Counted from the first letter of the stretch, positions 23,732 to 32,268 are shown. The stretch is 64,000 nucleotides of DNA from Kumtagia sp044326205 (GCF_044326205.1 NZ_JBIRCY010000037.1:1-64000), one strand, 5' to 3'. The notes: generated from the sequence alone by a model not told the origin. A program made the numbers and translations.

Positions 23732-24364
23732 ATGACGACCAACGCGTACACCCACAACCGCCTGCCCGGGAAACCGGGCGGGCCCCTGCTTTTCACCTTC
23801 CACGGCACCGGCGGCGACGAGACCCAACTCGTCTCGCTCGGTCGCGACCTGCTGCCTTCCGCGACGATCGTCTCGCCGCGCGGCGACGTGTCGGAATTCG
23901 GCGCGGCGCGTTTCTTCCGCCGCACCGACGAAGGCGTCTACGACATGGACGACCTGGCGCGCGCCACGGTGAAGATGACCGGCTTCGTGGCTGCCCATGT
24001 CGAGGCCGAAAAGCCTTCGGCCGTGGTGGGCATCGGCTATTCGAATGGCGCGAACATCCTGGCCTCGGTGCTGTTCGCGCGGCCAAAACTGTTCGATGCG
24101 ACGGTGCTGATGCATCCACTCATCCCGTTCGAACCCGAGGTCGACGGCAGCCTCTCCGGCCGCCGCATCCTGATCACCGCCGGCCGCCGCGACCCGATCT
24201 GCCCGCCCGACCTGACGAACCGCCTCGCATCCTATTTGCGCGCCGGGGGCGGGGATGTAACACTGGAGTGGCATGAAGGCGGGCACGAAATGCGCCCAGG
24301 CGAGATCGAGGCGGCGAAGCGATTTCTCGCCGGCATAAGGACAGGGGAGGCGACCGATGCCTGA
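23732..24364 (+). CDS. phospholipase/carboxylesterase-type alpha/beta hydrolase (MhqD-like)
   Basis: A 210-aa alpha/beta hydrolase. Oxyanion region FTFHGTGGDE near residue 22, nucleophile Ser in GYSNGA near residue 108, acid Asp in TAGRRDPICP, and catalytic His in EGGHEM near 187. This is the YpfH/MhqD-type carboxylesterase pattern. The start follows AGGAGGG. It overlaps the next gene by 8 nt, so dioxygenase, esterase and acetyltransferase form one unit, consistent with quinone or electrophile handling. Confidence 0.88.
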   Translation: MTTNAYTHNRLPGKPGGPLLFTFHGTGGDETQLVSLGRDLLPSATIVSPRGDVSEFGAARFFRRTDEGVYDMDDLARATVKMTGFVAAHVEAEKPSAVVGIGYSNGANILASVLFARPKLFDATVLMHPLIPFEPEVDGSLSGRRILITAGRRDPICPPDLTNRLASYLRAGGGDVTLEWHEGGHEMRPGEIEAAKRFLAGIRTGEATDA

Positions 24365-24653
24365 CACCAAGCCGGAGATCGAACTCGACGATCTCGGATC
24401 GAAGGGCCGGTACGTCTTCAGGGACGCCGGTGCCATGGCCGAGATGACCTTTTCCAAGGCCGGGGAGCACATGATCATCATCGACCATACCGAAGTGCCC
24501 GACGCCTTTCGCGGGCAGGGCGTCGGCTTGCGGCTGGTGACGCGGGCGGTGGAAGATGCGCGGGCCGCCGGCAAGAAGATCATCCCGCTCTGCCCCTTCG
24601 CCAACGCGCAGTTCCGGCGTCATCCGGAATGGGCGGATGTGCTGAAGTCGTAG
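24357..24653 (+). CDS. GNAT-fold N-acetyltransferase (YidJ/GCN5-related, short form)
   Basis: A 98-aa short GNAT of the DUF4360/Gcn5-related class: EMTFSKAGEHMIIIDHTEVPDAFRGQGVGLRLV shows the acetyl-CoA pyrophosphate-binding loop (RGQGVG), and IIPLCPFANAQFRRHPEW is the typical end of the short family. Substrate unknown; members often acetylate small molecules or protein termini. Starts inside the end of the esterase gene, an 8-nt overlap. Confidence 0.88.
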   Translation: MPDTKPEIELDDLGSKGRYVFRDAGAMAEMTFSKAGEHMIIIDHTEVPDAFRGQGVGLRLVTRAVEDARAAGKKIIPLCPFANAQFRRHPEWADVLKS

Positions 24654-24683
24654 GCGGCCGGGTTCTCAAGGGAGGGGCAAGAG

Positions 24684-25715
24684 GTGCCAAAGTCGGGATC
24701 GGGTGTGACGATTGATACGGTCGAAATGCACACCGGCGGCGAGCCGGTGCGCATCGTCACCGGCGGCTATCCACCCATACCCGGCGCGACGATCTTGGAG
24801 AAACGCCGCTTCATCCGCGAAAATCTCGACCATTTGCGAAAACTGCTGATCTTCGAGCCGCGCGGCCATTACGACATGTATGGCGTCATCCCGGTCGAGC
24901 CCGACCTGCCGGGCGCCGACATGGCCGTGCTGTTCATCCACAATGAGGGCTATTCGACCATGTGCGGCCATGCGGTGGTCGCGCTCGGCCGCTATGCGGT
25001 CGACCACCGCATCGTCGCGCCGCAAACGCCGTTCACCGAAGTCGCGATCCAATGCCCCTGCGGGCTGGTGCGGGCGCTGGTCGAGGTGGCGGACAGGGGA
25101 GGGGAATTCGTGACGGGCGCGGTCTCGTTCGAAAGCGTGCCGTCCTTTGCCTTCGCGCTCGACCGGGTGGTTGACGTGCCGGGGCTTGGGCAAGTGAAGC
25201 TCGACATCGGTTACGGCGGCGCCTTCTACGCGATCCTGCCCGCCGGCTCGGTCGGGCTCGACGTGCGCACCTCGCCTGTCGCCGCGCTCGTCGAAGCGGC
25301 CGACCGCATCACCAAGGCGACGGCCGCCGCGATACCGCTCGATCACCCCGACGATCCCGATCTCGCTTTCCTCTACGGGACGATCCTGACCGACGGCCGC
25401 GACGGTTTTTCCGAAGAACCCACCCGCAACATCTGCGTCTTCGCCGAGCGCGAGGTCGATCGCAGCCCGACCGGCAGCGGTGTTTCCGCGAGGATCGCCG
25501 TGCAGGTCGCCAAGGGCCAGATTGGCGTCGACCAGTCCCGGTCGTTCGAAAGCGTCACCGGTGCCGTGTTTTCCGGCAAGGCGGTTCGCGGCGAAAGATG
25601 CGGACGCTTCGATGCGGTGCGCGTCGAGGTCGGCGGGCGCGCTCACTATACGGGTCGCTCGCATTTCACGATCGAGGACGGCGACGAACTTGGCCGGGGT
25701 TTTCTGCTGCGGTGA
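24684..25715 (+). CDS. trans-3-hydroxy-L-proline dehydratase (proline racemase superfamily)
   Basis: 343 aa of the proline racemase fold. The first catalytic position is C94 in MCGHAVVALG. The second, Cys in racemases and 4-hydroxyproline epimerases, is T263 in DRSPTGSGVSAR. The Cys/Thr pair is the mark of trans-3-hydroxy-L-proline dehydratase, which yields pyrroline-2-carboxylate. Calling it a proline racemase would therefore be wrong on known residue rules. The start is GTG at 24684 with GGGAGG upstream. The partner reductase that would complete the pathway is not in the window. Downstream lies a palindromic repeat. Confidence 0.87.
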   Translation: MPKSGSGVTIDTVEMHTGGEPVRIVTGGYPPIPGATILEKRRFIRENLDHLRKLLIFEPRGHYDMYGVIPVEPDLPGADMAVLFIHNEGYSTMCGHAVVALGRYAVDHRIVAPQTPFTEVAIQCPCGLVRALVEVADRGGEFVTGAVSFESVPSFAFALDRVVDVPGLGQVKLDIGYGGAFYAILPAGSVGLDVRTSPVAALVEAADRITKATAAAIPLDHPDDPDLAFLYGTILTDGRDGFSEEPTRNICVFAEREVDRSPTGSGVSARIAVQVAKGQIGVDQSRSFESVTGAVFSGKAVRGERCGRFDAVRVEVGGRAHYTGRSHFTIEDGDELGRGFLLR

Positions 25716-25817
25716 GCGGTTGGGGCCTCGCTGTCGGGGGAGGAGACTGTAGTGACCCGCCGTGACTGTCGCTCCTGCCCCTCATCGCCCTGCCTGCTAT
25801 AGCCGGTCATCTATCTG

Positions 25818-25850
25818 CCCCCTCCACCACGCGCAGCGTGGTGGAGGGGG
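25818..25850. repeat. 15-bp palindromic intergenic repeat, copy A
   Basis: CCCCCTCCACCACGC-gca-GCGTGGTGGAGGGGG is a perfect 15-pair hairpin. A close relative lies at 29484-29514. The surrounding 311-nt gap (25716-26026) between the hydroxyproline and OsmC genes shows no credible gene. The hairpin could end the upstream transcript, though no T-run follows. Confidence 0.85.
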
Positions 25851-26026
25851 TGCGAGAGGCTCCATAAATGCGGCTGCTTGCTCTCCCCGGTGGAACAGAA
25901 TTCCCCTTCCGCCAAGTCTGCCGCAAAATCCGGCGATGGCGATAGCCGGTCCATAGGCTAGACTGATGACAAGCAGACGAGGCCGACACCCGCCGCGCCC
26001 GCATCTCGAAACAGGAACGATCCATC

Positions 26027-26473
26027 ATGTCCGCCGAAGCCAAACACCCCGTCCGCCCGACCGGCGCCACCGCCGTGTTGCGTCCGCGGCAAAGTCCCGT
26101 CGTGACTTCCGCCACGGGCGGCGAGTTCACGTTGTCGTCGCATGTCAGTGCGCCGGGATTCAGCCCGGTCGACATGCTCTACGGCGCGCTGGCCGGATGC
26201 CTGGTGATCAGTGCCCGGGCCGCCGCGGCAAAGCTCGGCGTGCTGGACAAGCTCGGCGACGTCAGCGCCCGCGTCACCGGGCGCAAGGCGGTGGAAGGGC
26301 CGTCGCGCGTCGAGGCTTTTCATGTCGAGATGGAGATCGGTGGCGACATCGATGTGGCTGTGAAGAAAGAAATCGCCGAGGCCGCCGAGGGCGAGATCTG
26401 CACCGTCAGCAATACGTTGCGCGGACATCCGTCGATCGAGGCGCTGCTTGTCGACAACACCGTCCCGGTTTGA
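26027..26473 (+). CDS. OsmC/Ohr-family protein
   Basis: A 148-aa OsmC-fold protein with the two conserved redox Cys: one in the ALAGCLVISARAAAAKLGV helix (about residue 60) and one in GEICTVSNTL (about 126). OsmC/Ohr proteins reduce organic hydroperoxides. The sequence is nearer to the OsmC/YhfA group than to Ohr. A 22-nt gap leads to the oxidoreductase gene, and co-transcription is likely. Confidence 0.87.
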   Translation: MSAEAKHPVRPTGATAVLRPRQSPVVTSATGGEFTLSSHVSAPGFSPVDMLYGALAGCLVISARAAAAKLGVLDKLGDVSARVTGRKAVEGPSRVEAFHVEMEIGGDIDVAVKKEIAEAAEGEICTVSNTLRGHPSIEALLVDNTVPV

Positions 26474-26495
26474 GTTGCGAGATGAGGAGAAACCC

Positions 26496-27515
26496 ATGAC
26501 CGCCGAAAGCAACCTGCGCATCCTGCTCGCGGCGCGGCCCGATGGCAGGCCGAAACCCACGGACTTTCGTTTCGAGCGAGCCGCAGTACCGGAGCCGGCC
26601 GAGGGGCAGGTGCTGCTGAAAATCCTCTACCTCTCGTTGGACCCCTACATGCGCGGGCGCATGAACGCGGCAAAGTCCTACGCCAAGCCGGTCGAGATCG
26701 GCCAGGTCATGGAAGGCGGGACGGTTGCGCGCGTCGAGAAATCGCAACACCCAGACTTCGCCGAGGGCGACATCGTGCTTTCCCATTCCGGCTGGCAGAG
26801 CTTCGCGCTGTCGGACGGCGCCGGCCTGCGCAAGCTTGATTCGCAAGCAGCGCCCGTCTCGACGGCGCTGGGCGTGCTTGGCATGCCCGGCTTCACCGCC
26901 TATGCCGGCCTTTTGACCATCGGCCGCCCGAAACCCGGCGAGACGGTGGTGGTCGCGGCGGCCAGCGGCGCGGTCGGGTCGGCGGTCGGCCAGATCGCCC
27001 GCATCAAGGGCGCACGCGCTGTGGGCATCGCCGGCGGGCCGGATAAATGCCGCTTCGTGCGCGACGAACTCGGTTTCGACGCCGTGGTCGATCATCGCGC
27101 GCCGGACTTTCCCGCTCAGCTCAGGCATGCCTGCCCCGACGGCATCGATGTCTATTTCGAGAATGTCGGCGGTACCGTCTGGGACGCGGTGTTCCCACTG
27201 CTCAACGATTTTGCCCGGGTACCGGTTTGCGGCCTGATCGCCCAGTACAACAAGATCGAGCACGCCGGCGCCGACCGGTTGCCCGTCGTCATGCGCGAAG
27301 TGCTCAGCCGCAGCCTGACGATCCGCGGCTTCATCCAGCGTGAATTCGCCGACCAGCGGCCAGCCTTTTACCAGGAAATGGCCGGTTGGATCGCGTCCGG
27401 TCGGGTTCGCTACCGCGAGGACATCGTCGACGGACTGGAGAACGCGCCGGAAGCCTTCATCGGCCTGCTGGAGGGCAAGAATTTCGGCAAGCTCGTCATC
27501 CGCGTCGCGGCTTAG
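26496..27515 (+). CDS. NADP-dependent oxidoreductase, CurA/leukotriene-B4-12-hydroxydehydrogenase type
   Basis: 339 aa of the zinc-free medium-chain dehydrogenase family: LSLDPYMRGRM near residue 48 is the family signature, MPGFTAYAGL precedes the nucleotide loop AASGAVGSAVGQIA near 155, and FENVGG and PVCGLIAQYN follow. Such enzymes reduce the double bond of alpha,beta-unsaturated carbonyls, for example curcumin or alkenals, with NADPH. This fits the neighbouring OsmC and FMN reductase genes as a detoxification group. The start at 26496 follows GAGGAGAA. Confidence 0.9.
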   Translation: MTAESNLRILLAARPDGRPKPTDFRFERAAVPEPAEGQVLLKILYLSLDPYMRGRMNAAKSYAKPVEIGQVMEGGTVARVEKSQHPDFAEGDIVLSHSGWQSFALSDGAGLRKLDSQAAPVSTALGVLGMPGFTAYAGLLTIGRPKPGETVVVAAASGAVGSAVGQIARIKGARAVGIAGGPDKCRFVRDELGFDAVVDHRAPDFPAQLRHACPDGIDVYFENVGGTVWDAVFPLLNDFARVPVCGLIAQYNKIEHAGADRLPVVMREVLSRSLTIRGFIQREFADQRPAFYQEMAGWIASGRVRYREDIVDGLENAPEAFIGLLEGKNFGKLVIRVAA

Positions 27516-27621
27516 GGACACCGGCCGTGGGGCAGGGGCTTTTCGTGAGAACCGCCCGCGCACGGAAAAAATATCTCCGCTTTCGCGGCTCCAAGCGCTT
27601 TCATTCCTTCCGCGCGGAGGC

Positions 27622-27646
27622 AATGTCTATATCTTTTGTAGACATT
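27622..27646. promoter_or_regulatory. candidate operator AATGTCTA-N9-TAGACATT before the FMN reductase gene
   Basis: A perfect eight-base dyad spanning 25 bp, ending 34 nt before the FMN reductase start. It is more AT-rich than its surroundings, as expected of a promoter/operator. The form suits a TetR-, MarR- or HxlR-type dimer; no such gene is adjacent. Confidence 0.55.
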
Positions 27647-27680
27647 CAACTTGCATACGGCGAGCCGGCGAGGTCCATCA

Positions 27681-28244
27681 ATGACAAATCCAACCGTTGT
27701 CGGTTTCTCCGGAAATTTCACCCGGCCGTCCAAGACGCGCGGGTTTGTCGACCACATCGTACGGGACATCGCGCGACGGCATGGGCTCGCCGCGACTACC
27801 TACGACATCGTCGACCTAGGCCCGAGTTTTGGTAACGCGAAATGGGCGCGCGAGCTTGACGCGGATGCACAGCGTGTCCTCGACAGCATCGTCGACGCCG
27901 ACGTGCTCGTCGTCGGCTCGCCCACCTACAAGGGCAGCTATACCGGCCTGTTCAAGCATTTCTTCGACCTCGTCGATCCGAGGGCGCTGAAGGGCAAGCC
28001 GGTCGTGCTGACCGCGACCGGCGGCGGGGAGCGGCACGCGCTGATCGTCGAACACCAGCTCAGGCCGCTGTTCGGCTTCTTCGAGGCGTTCGCGCTGCCG
28101 ACTGCGGTCTATGCTTCCGACAAGGATTTTGCCGACGGCGTGCTGATTTCCGACGCGATCCATTCGCGAGCGGCACAGGCGGTCGACGATGTCGGTGCCG
28201 CCTTGGCGGGGCGTACGCGGACGCGCATCGCCGCTGCCGAATAA
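27681..28244 (+). CDS. NADPH-dependent FMN reductase (MsuE/SsuE-like)
   Basis: A 187-aa flavodoxin-like protein of the FMN_red family: GFSGNFTRPSKTR near the N-terminus forms the phosphate loop; VVGSPTYKGSYTGLFKHFFDLVDP and TATGGGERHALIVEHQLRPLFGFF are typical of SsuE/MsuE reductases that supply FMNH2 to two-component monooxygenases or reduce quinones. The start at 27681 is the first Met of the conserved domain. No monooxygenase is nearby, so a quinone or azo reduction role is equally possible. Strong dyad operator upstream. Confidence 0.87.
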   Translation: MTNPTVVGFSGNFTRPSKTRGFVDHIVRDIARRHGLAATTYDIVDLGPSFGNAKWARELDADAQRVLDSIVDADVLVVGSPTYKGSYTGLFKHFFDLVDPRALKGKPVVLTATGGGERHALIVEHQLRPLFGFFEAFALPTAVYASDKDFADGVLISDAIHSRAAQAVDDVGAALAGRTRTRIAAAE

Positions 28245-28263
28245 CGGCGTCGTCGCGGCGGCG

Positions 28264-29388
28264 CTACTGAGCGGGCGAAAAAGCCTTGACCAGAAAATCC
28301 TTCGGCAGCGCGGGGACAAAATTGCCGTCGCGGCCGGTCATGTCCTGATTGGCGACCATGCTGTTCAAGATCGCCTCCTCCGTCGCCTGCACCACCGCGT
28401 CGAAGAACCGGTCGATGTCGGTGTCCGGAATGTAGTCTGCCTGCGCCAACTGGCCGGAAAGCCCCGTGGCGGCTTGCGGATTGGCGGTCGAGAAGGCGAG
28501 AAAGATGTCGCCGGAACTGTTGTAGCCCAGCCCGCCGGTCATCGCGACGCCGAGCGGCACGCGCCGCGCCAGCCGCTTCAACTGGTGCGGCAGGAGAGGG
28601 GCGTCGGTGGCGACGATGGCGATGATCGAGCCCTTTTCGGCGCGGGGCGTGCCCTCGACGACTTTTGGCTCCACGAGTTCGACGCCGGCCCGCCTGCCCC
28701 GGATGGTAAGATTGTGGCGACGGCCGAAGTTCGACTGCACGAACACGCCGAGCGTGAATTTTTTATCCTGCCAGCCGACCAGCCGCGAGGCGGTGCCGGA
28801 GCCGGCCTTGAAGCCGAAGGTGATCATGCCGGTGCCGCCGCCGACGCTGCCTTCCTCGACCGTTCCGGAAGCCGCGGTGTCGAGTGCTTCGGCCACATGC
28901 TCGAACGTCACATGGTGGCCGTTGATATCGTTGAGGAAACCGTCATAGGTCTCCGCCGCCACCGGCAGCCCCCATGCCGTCTCGATCGCCTCGGGCAGCG
29001 CGCGCGACAGCCAGCGCAGCGTGCCGTCGCGCGTCACGCCGCAGGAATGTGTGTTGGTGATGGTGATCGGAAAATTGAAGGCGCCGACTTCCTCGATCAG
29101 GTGCGATCCCGTCAGTTCGCCATTGCCGTTGGCGCTGAAGATGCCGGCGAAGACAGGCGTGGCGAGATCCGGCACAGGGCGCGGCAGGATGGCGGTGACG
29201 CCGGTGCGCACCGGCCCTGCGCCGATTTTCAGCGGTCCGTCGCCGGAGACCAGCGTGACGTAGCCCACCGAGACGCCGGGCACGTCGGTGATGGCGTTCC
29301 AGGGGCCGGGCTCGCCATCGAAGGGAATTGAGAATGCTCGGGCGCGAGGTTTTCCGGCAGGCGTCTTGAGATGGTTTTCGGCTGTCAT
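28264..29388 (-). CDS. P1-family self-processing aminopeptidase (DmpA/BapA type)
   Basis: 374 aa, as long as DmpA (375 aa). The autoprocessing site is visible as Gly253-Ser254 in EKGSIIAIVATDAPL; the new N-terminal Ser becomes the nucleophile of the beta subunit (about 120 residues). N-terminal landmarks are NAITDVPGVSVGYVTL and THSCGVTRDGTL. DmpA releases N-terminal D- and L-residues, BapA acts on beta-peptides; which one applies here cannot be told. No signal peptide. Convergent with the FMN reductase gene. Confidence 0.88.
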   Translation of the reverse strand: MTAENHLKTPAGKPRARAFSIPFDGEPGPWNAITDVPGVSVGYVTLVSGDGPLKIGAGPVRTGVTAILPRPVPDLATPVFAGIFSANGNGELTGSHLIEEVGAFNFPITITNTHSCGVTRDGTLRWLSRALPEAIETAWGLPVAAETYDGFLNDINGHHVTFEHVAEALDTAASGTVEEGSVGGGTGMITFGFKAGSGTASRLVGWQDKKFTLGVFVQSNFGRRHNLTIRGRRAGVELVEPKVVEGTPRAEKGSIIAIVATDAPLLPHQLKRLARRVPLGVAMTGGLGYNSSGDIFLAFSTANPQAATGLSGQLAQADYIPDTDIDRFFDAVVQATEEAILNSMVANQDMTGRDGNFVPALPKDFLVKAFSPAQ

Positions 29389-29483
29389 TTCCGTTCCCCG
29401 CAGATTCGCGCGATGTCGTGGGGGATTTCTAGGCGGGAGTCCGGCCTTGCGCCATGCCTTCGAAACAAGACAATCGCCAAATA

Positions 29484-29514
29484 CCCTTCCACCGCGCGTA
29501 GCGTGGTGGAAGGG
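29484..29514. repeat. palindromic intergenic repeat, copy B
   Basis: CCCTTCCACCGCGC-gta-GCGTGGTGGAAGGG, a 14-pair hairpin with one G-T pair. It is clearly related to the element at 25818-25850 (shared CCACC...GCGTGGTGG core). It lies between two minus-strand genes, 25 nt after the Tim44-domain stop. Confidence 0.8.
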
Positions 29515-29539
29515 GCGCGCGAGCGGCGACGGTCCGGTC

Positions 29540-30559
29540 TTAAGCCGCGACTTCCTGGATCGCCGACAATTGCCAGTCCGTGCCGCGCCGGCGGGTGAAG
29601 GTCCAGAGCTCCGTCGTTTCGCTCGGTTCGTCCGGATCGCCCTCGACGACTGCGCCGCTCGACCGGTCGCGCATCACGTCGATCGACTCGTAGCGGAGCG
29701 CCGCCGTCGCATAGTCACGGTCGCCCTCGCGCCAGGCTTCGGCGACGTCGGCCTGCACGAGATGGACATCGCTCACGTCGTTGCGCACCCCGTTCTTGGC
29801 GTTGTCGGCCAATTCCTCCGAGAGGTAGGAAACCATTTCCGGCGTGACCAGCCGGCGCAGCGCCGCATGGTCCTCGCGCCCGAACGCCTCCTGCACTTCG
29901 GTCAGCCGCTGCTGGAAGGTGTCGAGGTCATCCTGCGTCAGTTCGATCTCTTCCTCATCCACGGCTGCGGAACCCCCGCCCGCGCCACCGCCGATGCGCG
30001 GGATCTGGAACGAGCCGGCGCCTTCGGTCTGGCGGGCGGCATTGTTGTCACGCCCGAAGCCGTTCGCCTCATTGCCGCGGCCGAAGCCGCCGGCCGGCCC
30101 GCCGGCCATTGCCGGCTTGTGTCCCGCGGATTGCGAGCGGAAGAAACGCAGCGCCAGGAAGATCAGCCCGCCGATCAGCAACGCCTGGACAAGAAGGCCG
30201 AACATGCCGGCCAGCCCGCCAAAACCCTGGCCGAGCAGCAGGCCGATCAGGCCGCCGATCAACAGACCGCGCATCAGCGAGCCGCCGAGCCCGTTCATGA
30301 AGCCGCCCGGCCGCTGCGTGCCGGCCTGCGGCTGGCGCGCAGCTTGGTTGGTTCCGGTGTTGGGCGTCATCGAGCGCTCGACCGGCGCGGTCGGTTGCGG
30401 CGCGGTGCGGGTCGGCGGCGCCGACTGGAAGGTGCGCGTGCCGCGGCTGCCGAAACTGCCGCCCCGCCGCGCCTCGGCATAGTCGACGCTGAACAGCGAG
30501 AACGCCATGAACAGCGCGGCAATCAGGGCAAATCCCCGGCCGGCCTTCGAAGTCAACAT
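29540..30559 (-). CDS. Tim44-like domain membrane protein
   Basis: 339 aa. A signal-like helix (about 8-28), an Arg/Gly/Ser-rich low-complexity stretch, one or two glycine-rich membrane helices (about 88-140: LMRGLLIGGLIGLLLGQGFGGLAGMFGLLVQ and beyond), a second Gly/Asn-rich linker, then a C-terminal Tim44-like domain (about 200-339) with LTPEMVSYL-type and TTELWTFTRRRGTDWQLSAIQEV segments. Related alphaproteobacterial proteins (TimA-like) are inner-membrane proteins of unclear role. Probably monocistronic. Confidence 0.85.
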   Translation of the reverse strand: MLTSKAGRGFALIAALFMAFSLFSVDYAEARRGGSFGSRGTRTFQSAPPTRTAPQPTAPVERSMTPNTGTNQAARQPQAGTQRPGGFMNGLGGSLMRGLLIGGLIGLLLGQGFGGLAGMFGLLVQALLIGGLIFLALRFFRSQSAGHKPAMAGGPAGGFGRGNEANGFGRDNNAARQTEGAGSFQIPRIGGGAGGGSAAVDEEEIELTQDDLDTFQQRLTEVQEAFGREDHAALRRLVTPEMVSYLSEELADNAKNGVRNDVSDVHLVQADVAEAWREGDRDYATAALRYESIDVMRDRSSGAVVEGDPDEPSETTELWTFTRRRGTDWQLSAIQEVAA

Positions 30560-30687
30560 TTCACTTCCTCCAAAATCATTCTTTTTGCCAGGCGCCGCGA
30601 TATGCGCCGCCGTGATGACATTGTGCCGACGGCTATGTCCGAAGCCCTTCGATGGCGTTCGGGGCTGCCGCTTGAAGATCGCACGGA

Positions 30688-31011
30688 TCAGTCGAACAGT
30701 TCCTCGAAAAACGATTTTTTCCGCTTGCGGTAGTGCCCCTGCGAGCGCCCGTCGTCATAATCGCGCTCGCGATGGTCGCGATCGTCGCGCCCGCGATAGG
30801 CTTGAGGCGCGGCCTGCTGGGGCACCGGCTGCGGCGGGGCGACCGCCGCAGCCTCCCTGCCGCTGCGCTCGATGATCTTGTCGAGTTCGCCACGGTCGAG
30901 CCACACGCCCCGGCATTGCGGGCAATAGTCGATCTCGATGCCTTGCCGTTCGCTCATTACGAGGGCGACACGGCAGGAGGGACAGACCAGACCTAGAATT
31001 TGCGACGTCAT
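30688..31011 (-). CDS. zf-TFIIB-family small zinc-ribbon protein
   Basis: A 107-aa protein. The N-terminal zinc ribbon has CPSCR and YCPQCRGVWLDRGELDKII, the signature of the bacterial zf-TFIIB family. A Pro/Gln linker follows, then a charged Arg/Asp/His-rich tail ending in FFEELFD. No function is established for the family. The start at 31011 begins just before the first Cys pair and follows GGAGAA; an upstream Met at 31095 lacks a convincing site. Confidence 0.82.
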   Translation of the reverse strand: MTSQILGLVCPSCRVALVMSERQGIEIDYCPQCRGVWLDRGELDKIIERSGREAAAVAPPQPVPQQAAPQAYRGRDDRDHRERDYDDGRSQGHYRKRKKSFFEELFD

Positions 31012-31384
31012 GCGGTTCTCCGTTGCTTCGGCACCCGCTTCGGTCGTCGCAAGGCGGGCCCAAAAATACGGTCCGACATCGCTGCCGCTAAACACGTCAG
31101 CCAGAGGGGCCCGGTCCGCGCATGTGATCTGGCGATGGTCCGGCCAAGTTTCAAGCCCCTTGCTGGCGGAATCACTACAATCGCTAACGCCGGCTCACGC
31201 GCCGCCATGCGCCTTTTATACGTTCTTTATGGGACGGCATGCGGCCCGGCCTCGAATTCCTATGGCGGGCGGCATTAATAAAACAGCCATCCGGCGTGCG
31301 TTTCCGGACCGTCCGCGTGTCGCCGATCGGCGATGCAAACGACCGCGCGAAAATCCGTTCACGCCTTCGACGAAGGTCAATCCC
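31012..31384. other. intergenic stretch without a supported gene
   Basis: 373 nt between the zinc-ribbon gene (leftward) and a small rightward gene. I see no RNA gene, no EcfG promoter and no strong dyad. It must hold promoters for both directions. Confidence 0.6.
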
Positions 31385-31552
31385 ATGAGACAGGTCTTGA
31401 GCATCCCATCTTCCGCTGTCCGCCGCGGCCGGCGGGAACGTCTGGTTAAGGCGCTTGCGCTGGAGGCTGCGGTTCTTTGCGTCCTGCTCGCCGCAGCGGC
31501 GGCCCTTGCCGCGCTGCCGGTGCTGGCCGGCGTCTGGCGGCACCTGCAATAA
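31385..31552 (+). CDS. small single-pass membrane protein
   Basis: A 55-aa protein: a basic N-terminus (SSAVRRGRRERLVK) and one hydrophobic Ala/Leu-rich helix (about 24-50). The start at 31385 has GAAGG at a usable distance. Nothing recognised. It may be the first gene of a run leading to the DapA-like gene. Confidence 0.55.
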   Translation: MRQVLSIPSSAVRRGRRERLVKALALEAAVLCVLLAAAAALAALPVLAGVWRHLQ

Positions 31553-31835
31553 CCGGCGGCCCGACCGTGCATATCCAGCTCGACCAGGTTTCCGCGTCAC
31601 GATCGGCAGGTTCGGCCTGAAACTCGGCGTGGCGCTGTTCATCGGCACGCTGGGCAAGTCCGGATACATAGTGACGACCTCCGCTTGGCTGGCGCTCTAT
31701 GCGGTCTGCGCGGCCATCTTCGCCATGATCGCCGGCGAGCGGTTCCCGACCAAATCCTTCAACCATTGGGACGAGGCGCTGTGGTTCATCGCGCTTTCCG
31801 CGGGCCTGCGCATCGTTCACAAGGCGCTGTCCTGA
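31455..31835 (+). CDS. small membrane protein with unresolved start
   Basis: From about 31600 to the stop at 31835 the frame clearly encodes a membrane protein (GLKLGVALFIGTLGKSG, then WLALYAVCAAIFAMIAGERFPTKSFNHWDEALWFIAL) of about 75 residues. No ATG or GTG starts it: the in-frame options are TTG at 31455 and 31488, both inside the preceding small gene, or an unusual CTG at 31617. The Arg/Cys/Pro-rich N-terminus implied by the TTG starts does not look coding. Either an atypical start or a sequence change at the 5' end is possible. 7 nt before the next gene. Confidence 0.5.
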   Translation: MRWRLRFFASCSPQRRPLPRCRCWPASGGTCNNRRPDRAYPARPGFRVTIGRFGLKLGVALFIGTLGKSGYIVTTSAWLALYAVCAAIFAMIAGERFPTKSFNHWDEALWFIALSAGLRIVHKALS

Positions 31836-31842
31836 AGCCGCC

Positions 31843-32268
31843 ATGGCCGACTCCTTCGATACGGATCTGGCGGGCCTTGCCTGCCGCCTTGAGGGCGTTC
31901 GCGTGCTGCGCGAGCATCATCTGTGGGCGGCGGCCTCCGCCTTGCCGCTCGCCGTCGGGCGCGGATCATCCGGCCGGGCCAGCCGCCGCTTCGCCGAACT
32001 GATGGCCGCGGATGCCCTGCTCGAAGCCGTCCTTCTGCTCATCGACCTAGCCGAACCGAAGCGGTCGGTCCGCGGCATGAAATGCCGTCACGGCCTCTGG
32101 ATCTGCGTCGTCGACCGCCAGCCGGGCAAAGCAGGCGACCGGTTCACGGCGGAGCATACCGATCTGGCGGCCGCCCTTCTCATGGCTTTTGTCCGGTCTT
32201 TTGCGCCCGCTGGACGGCGTCCGGCCGCCGTCCAGCACAATCATCAATTGGAGCCTCGAACATCATGA
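31843..32268 (+). CDS. unknown protein coupled to the DapA-like gene
   Basis: A 141-aa soluble protein. Not recognised. It has an Ala/Leu-rich central part (RRFAELMAADALLEAVLLLIDLAEP), two Cys (MKCRHGLWICVV) and an Arg/Pro-rich end. Its stop overlaps the start of the following gene as ATGA (32265-32268), the mark of translational coupling, which is the main evidence that it is a real gene and works with its neighbour. Confidence 0.6.
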   Translation: MADSFDTDLAGLACRLEGVRVLREHHLWAAASALPLAVGRGSSGRASRRFAELMAADALLEAVLLLIDLAEPKRSVRGMKCRHGLWICVVDRQPGKAGDRFTAEHTDLAAALLMAFVRSFAPAGRRPAAVQHNHQLEPRTS

